The notes beneath the pieces are model-generated. The model had not been told where the DNA came from. It searched no databases and saw nothing but the letters and a program-made list of their open reading frames with translations. From contig JADANN010000202.1 of the NCBI GenBank assembly GCA_018806985.1, positions 2,971,001 through 3,035,000 on the forward strand: a DNA stretch of 64,000 nucleotides, given 5' to 3'. This document shows positions 1 through 12,784 of this stretch, in pieces (the first letter of the stretch is position 1; every line of letters begins with the position of its first letter). Both the position numbers and the translations under genes were made by a program. The stretch is from Angiostrongylus vasorum (Eukaryota > Nematoda > Chromadorea > Rhabditida > Metastrongylidae).

Positions 1-8
1 CGCGCCCT

Positions 9-10
<2 letters not shown>

Positions 11-42
<32 letters not shown>

Positions 43-57
43 GTATATATATATATC
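11..57. repeat. (TA)n microsatellite
   Basis: Nearly pure alternating TA run with one interruption (aatg). It is a simple-sequence repeat; short ORFs starting inside it are not credible genes. Confidence 0.9.
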
Positions 58-1339
58 TGAGAGCAAGGCGTTTTTTTCGACCTCGCAAATGACCTACCGA
101 GCTCTTATGGCTTGGAAAACTGAGTACCAGACTTGTTCAGGATCGGTTAGCTTCACACAATACAAAAAAATAAATTTGATGGGGGAAGTAACTCGAAATA
201 TGTTCAACTCAACGTCATTCGTAAGAAGACTAGAAATCCTTAAGCAGCAACGGAACTTACGAGCAAAATCCCAAGAATTTTGAGAAATATGGAGCGAGGA
301 AAGGAAACCAGGGCAAGAAGTGCTGGGATTCCCAGAATGCATGGTATCAGACCGCATAAAAATGAATAAAAATAAATACAAACATTAAAAAAATAAGGAA
401 ATCAAAATGTTCACACGGAATCCTAATTAAAATGGTCCAAGCATCGCTGCTATATTGGAATAAACTTAACAACAGAACTGCAACCATCCCTTTGATCAAA
501 AAGGGGTGGCGACAACTTCCAAGTTTAAGAAGACAGCCTTTTGGAAGTGCAAAAAAAATATCCTGCCAAGTTATTAGGTAAAAATATCACAACTGATTGA
601 TAAAAAAAAACAGTGACTTCCACCGAAAAATGTATAAATGATTGTTTTACAATGCAAAAGTCATTCGTATTCCTTTGGAAGCAATTTAGCTTTTTGTGCT
701 TCTTCTCTTGTTGAATTCGGTTATCAAAGTTGCGTAGCTCGATTAGTTGAAAGTAAGAGGACGCAACCTTACATTATTTGGCCATTTTAGAATGTCATTT
801 TGGGTTATTGTTTAATGAATAAATTGCAATAAATCGTGCTACAAATGCCTATCACCATGGATATCATGAAAGCGGAATATAATAAGACTACAATTGTTTC
901 GAAAGGGAAAAAACCGAAAAAGTAATTGAAGTCGATAGCAATGCGGCAATACACATAGGCTACAGTTTCCTGCAGGAATCCGGGCTTCCTAGGCATTGGT
1001 TAGTTCCAGACGAATCCTTGATAAAGAGGCATAGTGAAGAAGCAGATTATAAAAAGAAAATGCATAGTTTCTTGCTTCATGGTTCCAAGAACTGCTTCGA
1101 ACAAGTGTGTCTTAACAAATTTCCGTAAAAAGGCGAAAATATTTGCCATGTTGCATTGGTAAAACTGTTGCAGCTACTATGGCACACTTGTTTTCAAATA
1201 ATTAAAATTAGGTGTTTTATCGACCAGTTTAAGTAATAATGGTTCATGTGAAGAACGAATGAAAAAACAACTAGCTTTCAGTCATTTTTTGGACCACAAA
1301 CGCGAAATTTCTACCCAACCTGTGTTCAAGTTTGTTGCG
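58..1339. other. AT-rich stretch, no supported gene
   Basis: I see only short random ORFs with no domain, no convincing exon and splice pattern, and no copy of the repeat families recognised elsewhere in the window. Confidence 0.6.
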
Positions 1340-1680
1340 TGGGTGCCAAAATTTCTTGCATTCGATTGGCTTCCTCGTAACCATCAATCACGATTGTGTG
1401 CGAACTTTTAGCGTGTGGGTTCGGATGCCGCTTGAGGAATGTCGTCTTTTTCTTTACGAATGCGATTGAATGCTGGCCGAGTCGATTCTCTCCGGACTGC
1501 TGAGATAGCCGGCTAGAAAGTTCCCATTTGGAGTTCTGAGAGCGAATTGTTCCCAGACATGTCCGGCACCAATTTCCCGATCCCAGAGTGAGGGAAAAGA
1601 GTAGCGAGCTAGGGGGTGGATTGGAACCAGCACCGTACTCATGATGATCGCCATCTCACTATCACTGCACTACCAGCTTC
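1340..1680 (-). mobile_element. SINE family II copy (tRNA-derived)
   Basis: Homologous over its length to the copies at 12785-13125 and 56385-56705. Shared blocks include the ggcttcctcg-like body, the ctctccgga/ctgag segment, and a conserved core (ccagac..gtccggcaccaatttcccga). On the minus strand it starts with a tRNA-like head whose B-box-like piece reads on the plus strand as ggattggaacc. It is diverged and non-coding; the 66-aa ORF inside is incidental. Confidence 0.55.
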
Positions 1681-3039
1681 CCTAAATACAATGCTTTGTG
1701 TTACAAGCAGTCTTTTTGTGGTCTCTGATCACATAATTAAATATTTCAATGCTCTATCTTCCCGAATCATAAAAAATTTGTGAGTTCTTCAGCGCACAGT
1801 GTCCACTTAAACGGTAGTTGGTTGGTTGAGCGAGATTTTTTTCAAGTTTTTCCACTAGGAAAAACCGTGTTATAGGTTTCTCATCTAAAATAAAGTTATA
1901 GGCCATTATCTAAAAGTATCTACATTGTTTTTAGGACAGTCATGATTCCTGGCAGTGGGTTACCACTAGCTGTGCATGCAGATGGTCTACTCGGATTGGA
2001 AGACCATGCTGAGATGGATGTAGCCCCCACTGCAAAACGTAATTGGCTATCTACGAATACCTCCAACTACGATAAAATAAGGAACCACAGGAGACAAGGG
2101 AAGCTTGCGATGACATGAGTCAAGAATCGCATTGCGGGTCCATTGCTTTCGTATATTCCTAAAATTTTCTATTACAAAAACGTTTAGCTGTTTTCCTTGC
2201 TACAAACAAATCTATCTATTTTCAGTTATCGCCTTTAATTGATGCATGAAAAAAAAATTCAAGAAGAGCACCGTTTTTCTTCATTGAGCAGTGTGAATGG
2301 CGGCGACGGAAAGCTCTATGGACTTCTCGTTTTTTGCCATTCTCAGTGGACAATCGTCATAACAGTTTATAGATGCAGAGCAATATGTTGATAAACAAGG
2401 ACATATACGGCGCTTGTCTTAAACAAAGAGAACAAAAAAGGTCCAAACAAAAGAACGTTTTAGTTGGAGAATTGTTATCAGAACTGAGAAGCAATTTAAA
2501 CAACAAGCGCTAAATTGTTTGGAGATGGGCAGAAATTCTATCCTTTGGAAAGAGAGATTCTCGCAATGCAGAAAAGATGTCAAGCATGGAAAAAAAAGCA
2601 GAAAAAAATGCCAGAAATATACAACCAAATCAACCTGTACTGAGTCTGCACCTAAGTTCATTCATTCGAGAGGATGAGGTTTATAACAGCCATGCGTCAT
2701 CCGTCTTCAAGGGTAAAACAGTATTAAAAGTGCATAAATAGTGCAAGTTTAAGCCAATAGCACAAAAGATAAAATGAAAGTGAGGTGGAATAGGGATAAC
2801 ACAATATCGCTTGAGAATAGGTTTCTTCGTCGAAAACACGTAAGGATAATCCTAATTAAAACACTTCAAAAACTGCTTCAAACTGGAGCAGTTTTGCTAA
2901 GTCTAGCATGCACTGTAGGCCTCTTGTAAATAGATAATTTGTACATCTCGTGAAAACAATAGGCTTTCGCAATATAAACTTTCTAATGTTTACTCTCAAA
3001 ATGACGCCAAAGAATTCGTCGTGTTTCGCAAGCTTTATA
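1681..3039. other. No supported gene
   Basis: AT-rich, with short random ORFs only. I recognise no repeat family or exon pattern here. Confidence 0.5.
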
Positions 3040-3345
3040 CTTCTTTAAGAAAAGTTGCTTGAAAATATTACAATGGACAAAAAAGTAATTACAATCATAA
3101 TGATGCTGAGATATTTGCAAAGCTTCGTACCGCGGGTGTCTGCGGTGGGGAACGAACGCGTCATTACTCTTTTCGGGGAAATTATCCTTGCTCCCGGAAA
3201 GGGTAATAGCGTGTTCGTTCCCCTACCGCAGACACCTGCGGTACGGAGTTTTGCAAATATCCCAGCATCATTATGGTTGTATTTCACATAATAGATAACA
3301 CCTTGCCGTGAAAAGTTGTAGTAGGCAGCAAATAAAAAAGTTAAC
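3040..3345. repeat. Fold-back (palindromic) element, short form
   Basis: The two halves are reverse complements. The left arm carries gatgctgagatatttgcaaa and ggtgtctgcggtggggaac; the right arm carries their reverse complements at 3205-3275, ending in the ggcag..aaataaaaaa terminal motif. The same family recurs at 10470-11095, 22000-22178, 25125-25375, 39338-39752, 57795-58050, 62382-62580 and 63668-64000. No transposase is visible, so it is a non-autonomous MITE or fold-back element. The ORFs on both strands mirror each other and are not genes. Confidence 0.75.
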
Positions 3346-3489
3346 ATAGTAATTACAATATTTCGACTTGTTCACTCCTTTTTCCTAGAAAGGTACGATG
3401 TGAAACACAGTTTCAAGGATGCGGAAATAAGAACAATTCTCGTGTCGTGACCTCATTTGGCCATTGAACTCCCGATTATCCTCGCCTGG

Positions 3490-3865
3490 GGTTGACTTGC
3501 TATCTACCCCACCGATCGAGGCATGTGCTTTGCCTTTTCAGTCATGTTTTTTACTCGATCGGTGCTGTCAGCAATCACCCAAAAAGAATGAGCACTAAGT
3601 CAAACACGAGGCACTGTGATTTCGATTGCAGCTTCATTTTAACTGGGTTCAATACCGATTTGTGTTCAACGAACCATTCACGTTTACAAGGTGATTGCTG
3701 ACAGCATCGATAGACCAAAGACACGGCTGAGAGAGAGGCAAAGCAAGAGCCTCGCTTGGTGGGGTGGATGGATCGTTAGTCTCGGTAAGGGCAATCGCAG
3801 GTTCGAAACTCAATTGAAGCACCGAGTTTTGTTCATATCTCAACATTCTTGTGGTTATAGTTAGG
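3490..3865. repeat. Fold-back element relic, inner part
   Basis: Inverted arms: gctgtcagcaatcacc near 3563 faces ggtgattgctgacagc near 3690, and taccccaccgatcgagg faces the ggtggggtgg segment near 3760. The arms resemble the inner portion of the 10470-11095 element (atcagcaatcacc) but are diverged. Confidence 0.6.
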
Positions 3866-6711
3866 GAAAAGAATAATTCGCATCCGAACAATAAAAGCGT
3901 GAAGTTAATTTAATCAACTGAATAGAAAGGCAAATAGTGTATATAGGTGAAAATGAAGTAAGACCACGCTATCTCGCTTGATTTTGAAATTCAAATAATT
4001 AGGAAACATGTTGCAGGGTGATTTGAGTAATGCCAATAAATTATTAATGTCAACTTAAAAATGTAGTTAAGAAACAATAACCCTCTGATTTTGGCTTACT
4101 TCTTGATCTGATGACCACTGGTGGGGATCTCCGGCAATCTTGTGGAATGGTGACGTGGTTTGGGAAGTGGAGGGAGGCGAAATTAACGCTTAAGCAATGT
4201 ATAGCTTAAACACACACGCAAGAATAAATAGCTGATAACAGTAATGAGTAAGCAATGAGTAAATTAGATAATGAATATCCGTCGCAAAACCATCCACCAG
4301 TGTCAGTTATTTCAGAGGAACTACGTGTTTTCAATAAGGTTAACCCGTTTCCAGTCAAACATTCGTTGCATGCGTCATATCTCAATCCCGAACTCTCCCA
4401 ACCACCTAACAGAAATTGTTTGAATTTTGATGAAGAACTCAGAAACTAGGCGGATGATGCAGAGAGGCAACAAGAGGAGATTCATCAAAGCAGTGTATGG
4501 AAACAGATTCTGACCAATGAAGAAAAATCAGAGCTAACGGAAAGCTGTGTTATTGAATGTGCCTTGCGGAGAAATTCGTAGGACTAGAGATACGCAGAGT
4601 GAGTTAGTTTGGTGACGTTTCACTAATTTAATAGCATTTCAGTTTAATGGTATTTGATTTACTATTCGCAGAAAACTGCGGAATAAGTGAATGTTCAGAA
4701 AGCTGGAGCGAGAACCAAGACTAGACAATCTAAACATATGAGAGAGAGGACTTCTTTTTTTTTCAGGGGTTTACGTCATTCTCAAGATGCTCCAAATAGG
4801 CTAGCATACATAGTCATGACATGAGGGATATAAAACTTCAAAGGTTTTAGAGGAACTAGTTCTGTAATATGAGCAGAAGCGCATAAAGTCAACAGCTGTT
4901 CCATTACCAAGCAGTGCTTGCTCAGGTGGGTGGAGCTGATGGTCTGCACCGAGCTGAACCAGGTTTTTGACATGTGTGTAATCAGAATCTTAGCAGAAAA
5001 GTGACTGAGAATGCGAAAAAGTTTGTGAACGAAACTATGTTGTTTTTTTGTCAATGATGTTAACTGTTAACTTAACTTATTATGAAGAACGATTGAACAT
5101 AGTGAAAGTCCCAACGACACTGTGACATCTATCCAACGTTGATGAAGAGCTGAGGACTCAAAAACCCGGCCATGATTTTCCAAACTAAAGATAACACCTT
5201 CGTTGATGCTTGCGAATTTTTCTTAACTAATTGATAGCTTAGGTTATTGTTATACAACAGCTGGAAAAAAACACGGATCCCTAACTGCCTTATCTAGACA
5301 TTAAAAATTGCAGATTTTTAGAGCCTTTGTAAAAACCATTCTGTTAGCTAGCACATAACAAATAGAGTTTAGTTATAGAAAACTAGAAAAAGACAGAATT
5401 TACAGCAAGTAACAACGGAGAAAAACAACGAGAGAAGCGAAAAGAATCGACCGCTTTTTTTCAACTTTTGTTAACGTCATTCCTCTAACATCATTAGTTC
5501 AAATTTAGGCGCTTAGATGATCCGTCGCTCCTTGTGGTGAGAGCGAGCTTCATCAACTGTTTCCTTCGTTTAATTACCTCGTCGTCGTTATATATGAAAG
5601 TGGCTGGTTATATGTGCGGATTCGTATGCCATTTTAGGATCTATTGTCTCGTCATCGTCTCAGTGAGGTGATGAATGTCCGTTGAGTTCGGCTTTCTCTG
5701 GAATCCAGGGAAAGTCGCGCATTGCCGTTCTTGGCTCTTCATCAGACACTGATACTCATGGATCAGCTGCTTGTTTGCTGTCTTCCAGATAGGATTCCGT
5801 CGTGAAGACATCGATTCTTGTAATATTAGCACCACCGTGGATTATTTCCAACGGAACGAAGGGAAAGGCACTCCTGGCAGTAGGTATTTATTTCAACGCG
5901 TACGAGGAACAAATTCTACCTTTCAACACTCGCAAAAGATTTCGCCATTTTGAATGATAGAATCTGTGATGATAGTAAATGAAATGAAGGAAGGAAAGGC
6001 ATCTAGGAAGAAAGTGCAAATTGTTTTTCTATCACAATGAAAAACAGATTTTCTGGAGTTCACAAATCTTTCTTTTTCCGCCGTCTGTTCATATTTTGGG
6101 CAGAAAAGATACTTACAAGCTGCGCTTCATCCAACGGAACATGAGAATGTCCTCGTTTGTTTCGTTGATGTGTATGATTACCTGGCTTGCGTCAAAATTT
6201 GAATTTTATAAATATCCTTCCGATTTTTCGAGAATCCGAGGTCAGAGTTCGTGCACTTAGAGTGATACAGCCAAGCTTTTTTACCTGTATTCTAACTATT
6301 CTGTATTTATCTATCTATATTCTATCTATCTACATTTTTTCGACACTTAAGGGTTTGTCAAATTCTCAAAAATGTCTAAAAAATCGGAAAAATATCGTCA
6401 ATTGCCGCTAAACAGTACGTCGTTAGAGTAGACAAAAGTGCGAACTGAGGAATTTGCATATATTTTGCCTTGTCAGTTTATTTATGGGATATAAAGAAAA
6501 TAATCTGTTCATATGCGTACAGAAGGCGCTAGGATCTCGCCTTGCTAAGTGACATAATGTGCTTGTCGACGCTTGCGACAAAATCTGTAAAAAAGTTGAA
6601 TGACGCTTTCGAAAAAAGAATTGCTGCAAAAAATTTCTGCACTTTAGGCGAAGTCTGAAGAGAGATATGTATCCTTTCTTTGATAAGCTTACATCAGGTT
6701 GATAAATATCC
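3866..6711. other. Long stretch without a supported gene
   Basis: No convincing coding sequence. A weak similarity to the SINE family II body (gcggattcgtatgcc and tctctggaatcc) is visible at about 5600-5715 and may be an old minus-strand relic. The remaining ORFs (60-90 codons) have no recognisable motif. Confidence 0.5.
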
Positions 6712-6960
6712 TTTATTCGGCTAACGTTTTGACTTCTTCGATTTCATCAGAGCCGGTGGTCCACAGTTGTTCGTATTCTCGATGTGGCGACTTAATATTA
6801 TTATCCAGTCGTACCTTCGTCCGTGGAGCATCTCTCGAATGAGGCATACTCACCCGGCGATACTGTTTTATACAGGATGCTGGTTGTTGATAGTAGAGAT
6901 TGTCCGGTGATAACAACTTGTTATTCCTGACAGTCCATGCTGCAGAGATCGATTCCATTA
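6712..6960 (-). mobile_element. Solo PLE terminal segment (pLTR, family 2)
   Basis: The minus strand carries the family-2 landmark block (gggtgagtatgcctcattcg) also seen at 30340-30680. It is followed by ggctctgatga, a decayed stem II, then cgttagccgaataaag. The hammerhead-like core at 6719-6754 keeps CTGATGA but has lost the G of GAAA. It is a fragment of a Penelope-like element with no coding capacity. Confidence 0.6.
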
Positions 6961-7924
6961 TTAGCTAGCAAAGAGCACAACAATATTTCACTAATCACTA
7001 TGCATTCCTTTGAAGACAGAACCAATAATTCTTAGAGAAGCATCAGAAAAAACCGTCAGATATTCACGGATGTAGCACATAGAAGGAATCTAGATCTAGC
7101 TTACAACGGGGCTACGTAGCTCACTCTCGTAATGCCGGGTAAAGAAGGATTCAATGCAGGCGCAAAAACGACTATAAGGAACTTTATTCGGGGAACGAAT
7201 GTCTTTGCCAGACCGTAAGCCTCCACCTATATGTCTCTATGTATGCGGATTTTCTCCACATCGAAATAATTACATCTCAGTCCGAAACAAACTTGATTAT
7301 ATTGTGTTAGAAACACTTTCTGTTCACAGTTTTCTTTCAAAAAGATATAACTTTTTTCTTACTAAATGAAGTTATTGTTTTAAACCTTAAAAGGAATAAA
7401 GTTCTTCCAAAGGCTTTTTTGACAGCGATTCGGTGGTATTTGATTTCGCTAGCAAATAGCAGCCAATTATATTGAAGAAAGTCCAGAACGGAGGAGGGTT
7501 TCAACGAGTTTTCTGGCTGAGACAGAGATTTGTACTCTGTGTTCCAGCGGCATTTTCTCTGACAGGATACTTTTTGAGCCTGGACCGTCACACGTCTTGC
7601 AAGGATCTTCTGCGGCCTAACACTTATTACCGATTCCATGAGCTCTATTATAATACGATTTATCCTCAACTTTCTTTCGTTTCGAAACATTTTCTCGAAA
7701 TAAGTGAATTTACAGGGGAAGCAATGTGTATACCTTCAAAGCGACATCATTGCTTTAAAATGGCCAGAAGAAATTTAGACCTTCTAAAAAACGAAGTGCA
7801 AAAGATTGAAAGAAAAGAAAACCGGCATTTTCTTCAATAAAAAGAAAAGAATAGTAAGGAGGAAATTGGAATGTATGTTCCTTACGAATGTTATGGATTC
7901 AAAAAGTTTCGACAGTTGTAGTAA
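6961..7924. other. No supported gene
   Basis: Overlapping antisense ORFs of 117 and 122 codons occur at 7337-7840. Neither resembles a family I recognise, and they run over the same DNA on opposite strands. I treat this as non-coding. Confidence 0.45.
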
Positions 7925-8068
7925 TTCTTACGGTGGACTTTCTATTAACCTCGGCGTTGATCGAACAATTCTTATATTCTTGCTGAGCAAATACGAGGTG
8001 TTATATTATTTCTTTACATACGAACAAGCTGACGTTTCGCAAAATCCACTGAAACGTCGGCTTGATAG
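7925..8068 (-). mobile_element. Solo PLE terminal segment (pLTR, family 1)
   Basis: On the minus strand it contains a decayed hammerhead-like block (about 8027-8063, ending gcgaaacgtcagcttg). This is followed by aacacctcgtatttgctc and then the conserved gccgaggttaatagaaagtc end, which in the complete PLE at 27119 encodes the first residues MPRLIES. It directly abuts the 3' end of RTE copy A. Confidence 0.65.
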
Positions 8069-8111
8069 TAGATCACCCGTATTACTTGTGGTCCCGTTAA
8101 TCGTCATGTAA

Positions 8112-8509
8112 CTAGAGCGGGAGCAAGTAAATTTTCCATTTATTCCTGTAGCGTGCAAGAGTATCCCAGTGGGTTCTGCTAGTTCTAGAGACTCGTCGAC
8201 CGTCATATCTTTCTTCTACGCTCTTCGTGAAGAACTCTGACCATCGGGTCGGTGGTCTTCCCTGCAGCACGTTTGACATCCCGAGGAATCCAGTCACTAA
8301 CGGTTCCTGTCCATCCGTTGTCATTCATACGCATTACGTGTCTGGCCCACCTTATCTTCGACTGTTTGGCATATAGAAAGCCATCTTTGATTTTTTGATC
8401 GTTGACGCAGGTCAGAGCTTCGGGTACCTTCCCCTTCTTGTGTGACAAGAGATACTCCTTGCATCGTCCTTTTCGACTGTGCGTTCAATAACGCTGAATG
8501 ATCTTTCAT
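8112..8509 (-). pseudogene. RTE copy A: C-terminal region of the RT polyprotein
   Basis: Overlapping minus-strand frames carry the family's C-terminal motifs: SKIRWARHVMRMNDN, DWIPRDVKR and SRTHWDTLARYR. A frameshift between them splits what was one ORF. It retains the post-RT thumb and tail region of RTE proteins only and is non-functional without the domains upstream. Confidence 0.8.
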
Positions 8510-10469
8510 CCTGCTTACGCAGGGACCCAGATTTCTGATGTATACGTTAAGGTAGGAAGTACCGTTGAGTCGAAAAAGGTGGGCACGAGTCGGGTGTTCT
8601 CTGTTCTCTTCAATTCAACTCTGGGGTCAAGTCGTTCATCGTGCTGATTTTCTGATGTGGGTAGACGTTATTGGAGGAATAGTAGATAATCGTACTGTTG
8701 AGCGTGAATGGAGCAAACCTTCGTTCCTCATGAACATCGTTTTTGAGATATTTAGCCGAAGACCAATTTTTTCCACATGCTTTGTCAAAGTCGGCAAGCA
8801 TTCGCTCCGCTTGGCTAATGCTTGGTGTTACAAGAACGATCTTTTCATCAAAGCGAAGATGGTGCAATTGCCGGCCACCGATTTTTCACTCCCATGTTGT
8901 CCCATTCCAATGTTCGCATGACGTTCTCGAGGGTAGCGGTAGATAATTTTGGGGGAGATATGAGATCGCCTTGCCTAACCCTTCATTTGACGTCGATGTT
9001 AATATCGTTGTAGCATGCTGATATCTTAGTTGTGAAATTTTTTATACAGCTCACGAAGAATTTTTATATACTGAGTAGGGACTCGCTGACTTTATACACT
9101 GAGTTGGGACTCCCTGACTATCAAGGGCTTCCATGACTGCTTCTCGAAACTCTGCTTGCTCAAACGGCCACCCTTCGTCCAGAGTTCTGTCAAATCTGTT
9201 GAGGATGACTCGGATGAAAAGCTTGTAGACGACAAACAACAAGCAAATCGGGCGACAGTTGCCGATATCGTGGAGGTCACCGTCACCGTTCTTAAACGGT
9301 CTTGCTGCTCTTCCACTAAGAAGGGACCTTACATTCAGAAAGTTAACGAGAAAAAAAGCCCAGCTAGTGTGTTTACGAAGACTGGCGGAAGGTCCTTCAA
9401 GTGTTCAGATGTTATCTTCTCCAGATCTGCTGCTGTTCGATTTTCCACCGAAGATATGGAATATCGGATTTCGAAAGGGAGAACCGGTGGTACGACATAT
9501 CAGTGGTCCTTTATTTCATATGAGGGAAAGGAGGACGTGGCTAATGAGGAGATCTGAATAATAGTCGTGAATGATTTTTCTCCATTGCCATAACAACTGT
9601 AACTGTTCCTTTGGGCGTTGGAGTGCAACTGTGCTGGTTTTGAAATTGGCGAAGCTTCGATAGGCTTTACGAATGCGTTACCCAACCTCTGCTCTTCACT
9701 TATTATGATGTTCTTTTGTCGTCTGTCTGCATTGTTCTGCAAGTTCGGACGTAAGTCCGCAGTTGCCTTCAGGTCGCGCGGTTCCCGGCTGGCGTCAGCT
9801 CAAGTGTTTCTGGAGACAGACGTTTCTTGGTGACTTTCGAGCTCTCCATTTTCACAGCGCTAACGTGAAGATGTTGTATAAACCAACCGTACTCCTCGTC
9901 GATGTTATCGAGAACGGCATTTTCCCAAGAGCCGATAAGCGTGAACAAATCCCAGTATACGGTGGTTTTTGGAACTCGTTTTTTTGAATTTAGCGACTTT
10001 TTCTCCTTTCCGCGAGAAATAAAATCTTGTACAAAGGAGGCGATGGTCTTAACCCCTTGCAGAAACTGGGACAACGGAGATATAGGTGAAGCAGAACCTT
10101 TCATTTAGTATTGTATGGCCCATTTCGTTATGTTACTCCTCACTAGGAGACTCCCTTATCCAGCTTAGAGGGTGAGGCTTCTAGAATTGCGAGTTACCTT
10201 GAAGAATGGTCTTGGTCGTCATGATGATCTCAGACAGCGGCTCACCCTGTTCATTGTGTTCTAATCAGTGGGTTCCTAATGTTCTTCAGACGTTTTTCTT
10301 GGTCTAATCTTAGCGTTAGAATCTTCAGTGGTGACCTTGAAGAATGTATAGTCTTCTCTGTAGAACTTCTCCAAGTCCATATAGAATGAATCGACTTCTT
10401 CTCCGTCATAGTTCAATGTCGGCTCGTAAGCGACGAAAATTGTAAAAGCCGGTATTGATCTATATCTGT

Positions 10470-11095
10470 AGAAACAACCACAGTGATGCTGAGATATTTG
10501 CAAAACTCCGGATCGCAGGTGTAGATAGGGAACGAAAGCATTATTGTCCTTTCTGGGGATCAACGCGGTTACTACCACACCATGCGGGTCCTTCTTTCCT
10601 CCTATCTTTCAGCTAGTTCTATCGATCACTACCATCAGCAATCACCCATCAACGGGATTGATCTTGGGAGCCCAAATCGGCCTTATAACCCAGTTAAGCT
10701 GGGACTTTTTATTTACTGCCTTTTACTAGTTTTCACGGCAGAGTATTATTTGTGAAACAACCAATCTAATAAAAAGTCAAATTGCGAATTTCAACTACAG
10801 CCTCAGCTTAACTAGGTTTAATGCCGATTTGGGGCTCCTCAGATCAATCCCGTTGATGAGTGATTGCTGATGGCAGCAATCGATAGAACTAGCTGAGAGA
10901 CAGGCGAAACGAAGAACCCGCATGGTGTGGTGGTGAGCGCGTTACTCCCCGGAAAGGACAATAGCGCGTTCGTTCCCCACTGCAGGCAGCTGCGGTCCGG
11001 AGCTTTGCAAATATCTCAGCATCATTGTGGTTGTTTCACAAATCATACCCTGCCGTGAAAACTAGTGAAAGGCAGTAAACAAAAAGTCACTATTC
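10470..11095. repeat. Fold-back element inserted in RTE copy A
   Basis: Large palindrome. The left arm has gctgagatatttgcaaaactccgg at about 10490, tctatcgatcactaccatc and the atcagcaatcaccc block; the right arm carries all three in reverse complement at 10860-11030. It interrupts the endonuclease reading frame between about 10465 and 11096, where flanking RTE sequence (tattgatc / tattctgatcc) resumes, suggesting a short target duplication. The middle contains a further tttttatttactgcc..ggcag terminal motif, so the structure may be nested. Confidence 0.75.
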
Positions 11096-11384
11096 TGATC
11101 CATGTCTCTCTAATCGTAAACGTCCAATTCGGGTTTCCAGCTGTTCGAATGGAGTTCCTGGACGAACTCGTGTTGACGAGAACGCCTACGCCACCGACTC
11201 CTCCACTGTCGCATGTTCCGAGGAGCAGTCCTTCTTCGGTGTTACAGACGGCGTTGAATGGGTGACGTCGTTTTGTCTTGGCCATTCCGATGACGTCGTA
11301 CCTTATCGTTCTTGCTTGCATATTCAAGTATTCTATGGAGGACTCGTTTGCAAGTGTTGGTGCATTGTAGGTACAAATCGTCAC
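11043..11384 (-). pseudogene. RTE copy A: endonuclease N-terminus
   Basis: It begins [11 protein letters not shown], matching the first strand and catalytic Asn region of the exonuclease-endonuclease-phosphatase fold of RTE elements, then [18 protein letters not shown]. It is cut after about 100 codons by the fold-back insertion, so the later catalytic motif (GDFNAK in relatives) is separated from it and decayed. Confidence 0.8.
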
Positions 11385-11955
11385 CTTAGCCCTTTGTGCT
11401 GTAGGAAGCTTAGAATGTCCCTGAGATTTTAGGAGCCCTCGGTAGTCATCCTGCCCAACGCTACCTAATCGGGGGCTCTTTCTGGGTCAGTGAAATAAGG
11501 ACCATTTATTCCACTGTGTTTAGATTTTTTGATAACCACGCATGGCTTTTTAAGTTTTGGACGTGAGCGGTGGGAATACTGACAGGTAGCTTGGCATTCT
11601 CTCAAAGAGTGAATACGGAGGTTATTTGTTAGAGGCGACTCCTCACCGCCTCCCATATAGTTCCCTCTCACTTGGTTTTAGGTTTTTGTCCGAGTAGACT
11701 TGTGGAATACAATCCGCATAAACGAGAACGCGTCCACGCACGCATGCATGAATACGCCTCGTAAATGCAGAAAGTATGTGCATAATCAGCGCAGTAGAAA
11801 CAGTGAGTCTATGCCCTAGATCCAACTGCATCTCAGAAGAGCAAATGTCGCCTTTGTTGCGCGATTAACCCCCTATTCGCCGCCTCGGGACGCACCATGT
11901 AGCCCCACGACTAACTGGCTCGAGATCCCTCATATAAGAGAGATCCGTGGAAACA

Positions 11956-12784
11956 GATAAAAGATCGCCTTTTATTTGCTCAACCTGGGTATAAAAAATT
12001 GAGTAGACACTTATCGCTGTGAGGTTGTAAATTTCCAAAGAAGCATTTGCTTCTAGCTAAACAATGCTTCGCTCTTCTCTTGACTCGTTATGATGAACAG
12101 GAGTGGTTAAAACAGCAGACATAAGATAGCTGTAATGGATTGTCGTGAAGCCTTATGGCCATTGAGTGCCACATTGAACGCAGACAATACTTATCTATTG
12201 GTCAACCTTCGCCTTCAAATCATTTTCTTCTTTTTTTTTCTACCGTTTGTCTCACTGTTTTGTGTCATCAGGGCTTTGGCTTGTCTAATCGTCACCAATG
12301 TTCTGTCTCCTGCTTAACGTGCTTAGCGAAACGCAATGACCTGTCGCTTCCGATTGTCATGCCGTCTTTATGATGATTTCGAAAAGATGATTCACTTTTT
12401 TCATTACTGCTATAGCGGACATTTGTTGCACATTTATTGCCTATTGATCAATCGTAGTTTCATTGATGACGTCACTTAAGACATTCCGATTCCGACCAGT
12501 CGTAACGAACGTGTTTGACGTGCATCGTTCCGTTTCCTCCAGTTACTGGGCAGTGATCGATGCCCTAAAATCGTAGCTATAAATATCTTTGATATGTGGT
12601 TGGTGAGCAAAAATTACGTTAATGAATTGTGATAAACTCGATGGTATTCCTCGCTTTGGGCGTGATCCTCGCTATTTCAATTGCGCCCAGCCCCATTATC
12701 CCCTCTCTTTCTGCAGCCGTTTCATATTCGCTAATCATGTTTCTTTTTTATTATCACGTGGCCCAACATCAAATGTTTCATGTT
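11956..12784. other. No supported gene
   Basis: Short random ORFs only. No repeat family recognised. Confidence 0.5.

Larger units (their letters stand above)
8085..11955 (-). mobile_element. RTE-clade LINE, copy A (degenerate)
   Basis: Minus-strand element with, in order, a 5' UTR (11955 to about 11385), AP-type endonuclease N-terminus (11384-11085, beginning MTICTYNA), a fold-back insertion, endonuclease remainder (10470-10270), linker (10100-9570), reverse transcriptase (about 9560-8610) and C-terminal region (8500-8112). The order matches the relatives at 33.5 and 43 kb. It is dead: frameshifts break every domain, and the RT catalytic block reads RFDEKIVL where an active copy has RFADDIVL. 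The 5' end (gagatccgtgg on the plus strand) is shared with the other copies. Confidence 0.85.

Noticed and set aside
3045..3347. 100-codon ORF and its mirror on the other strand
   Set aside because: Both are translations of the palindromic fold-back repeat.
7337..7840. Overlapping 117- and 122-codon ORFs on opposite strands
   Set aside because: They occupy the same DNA, show no motif and have no splice or neighbour support.
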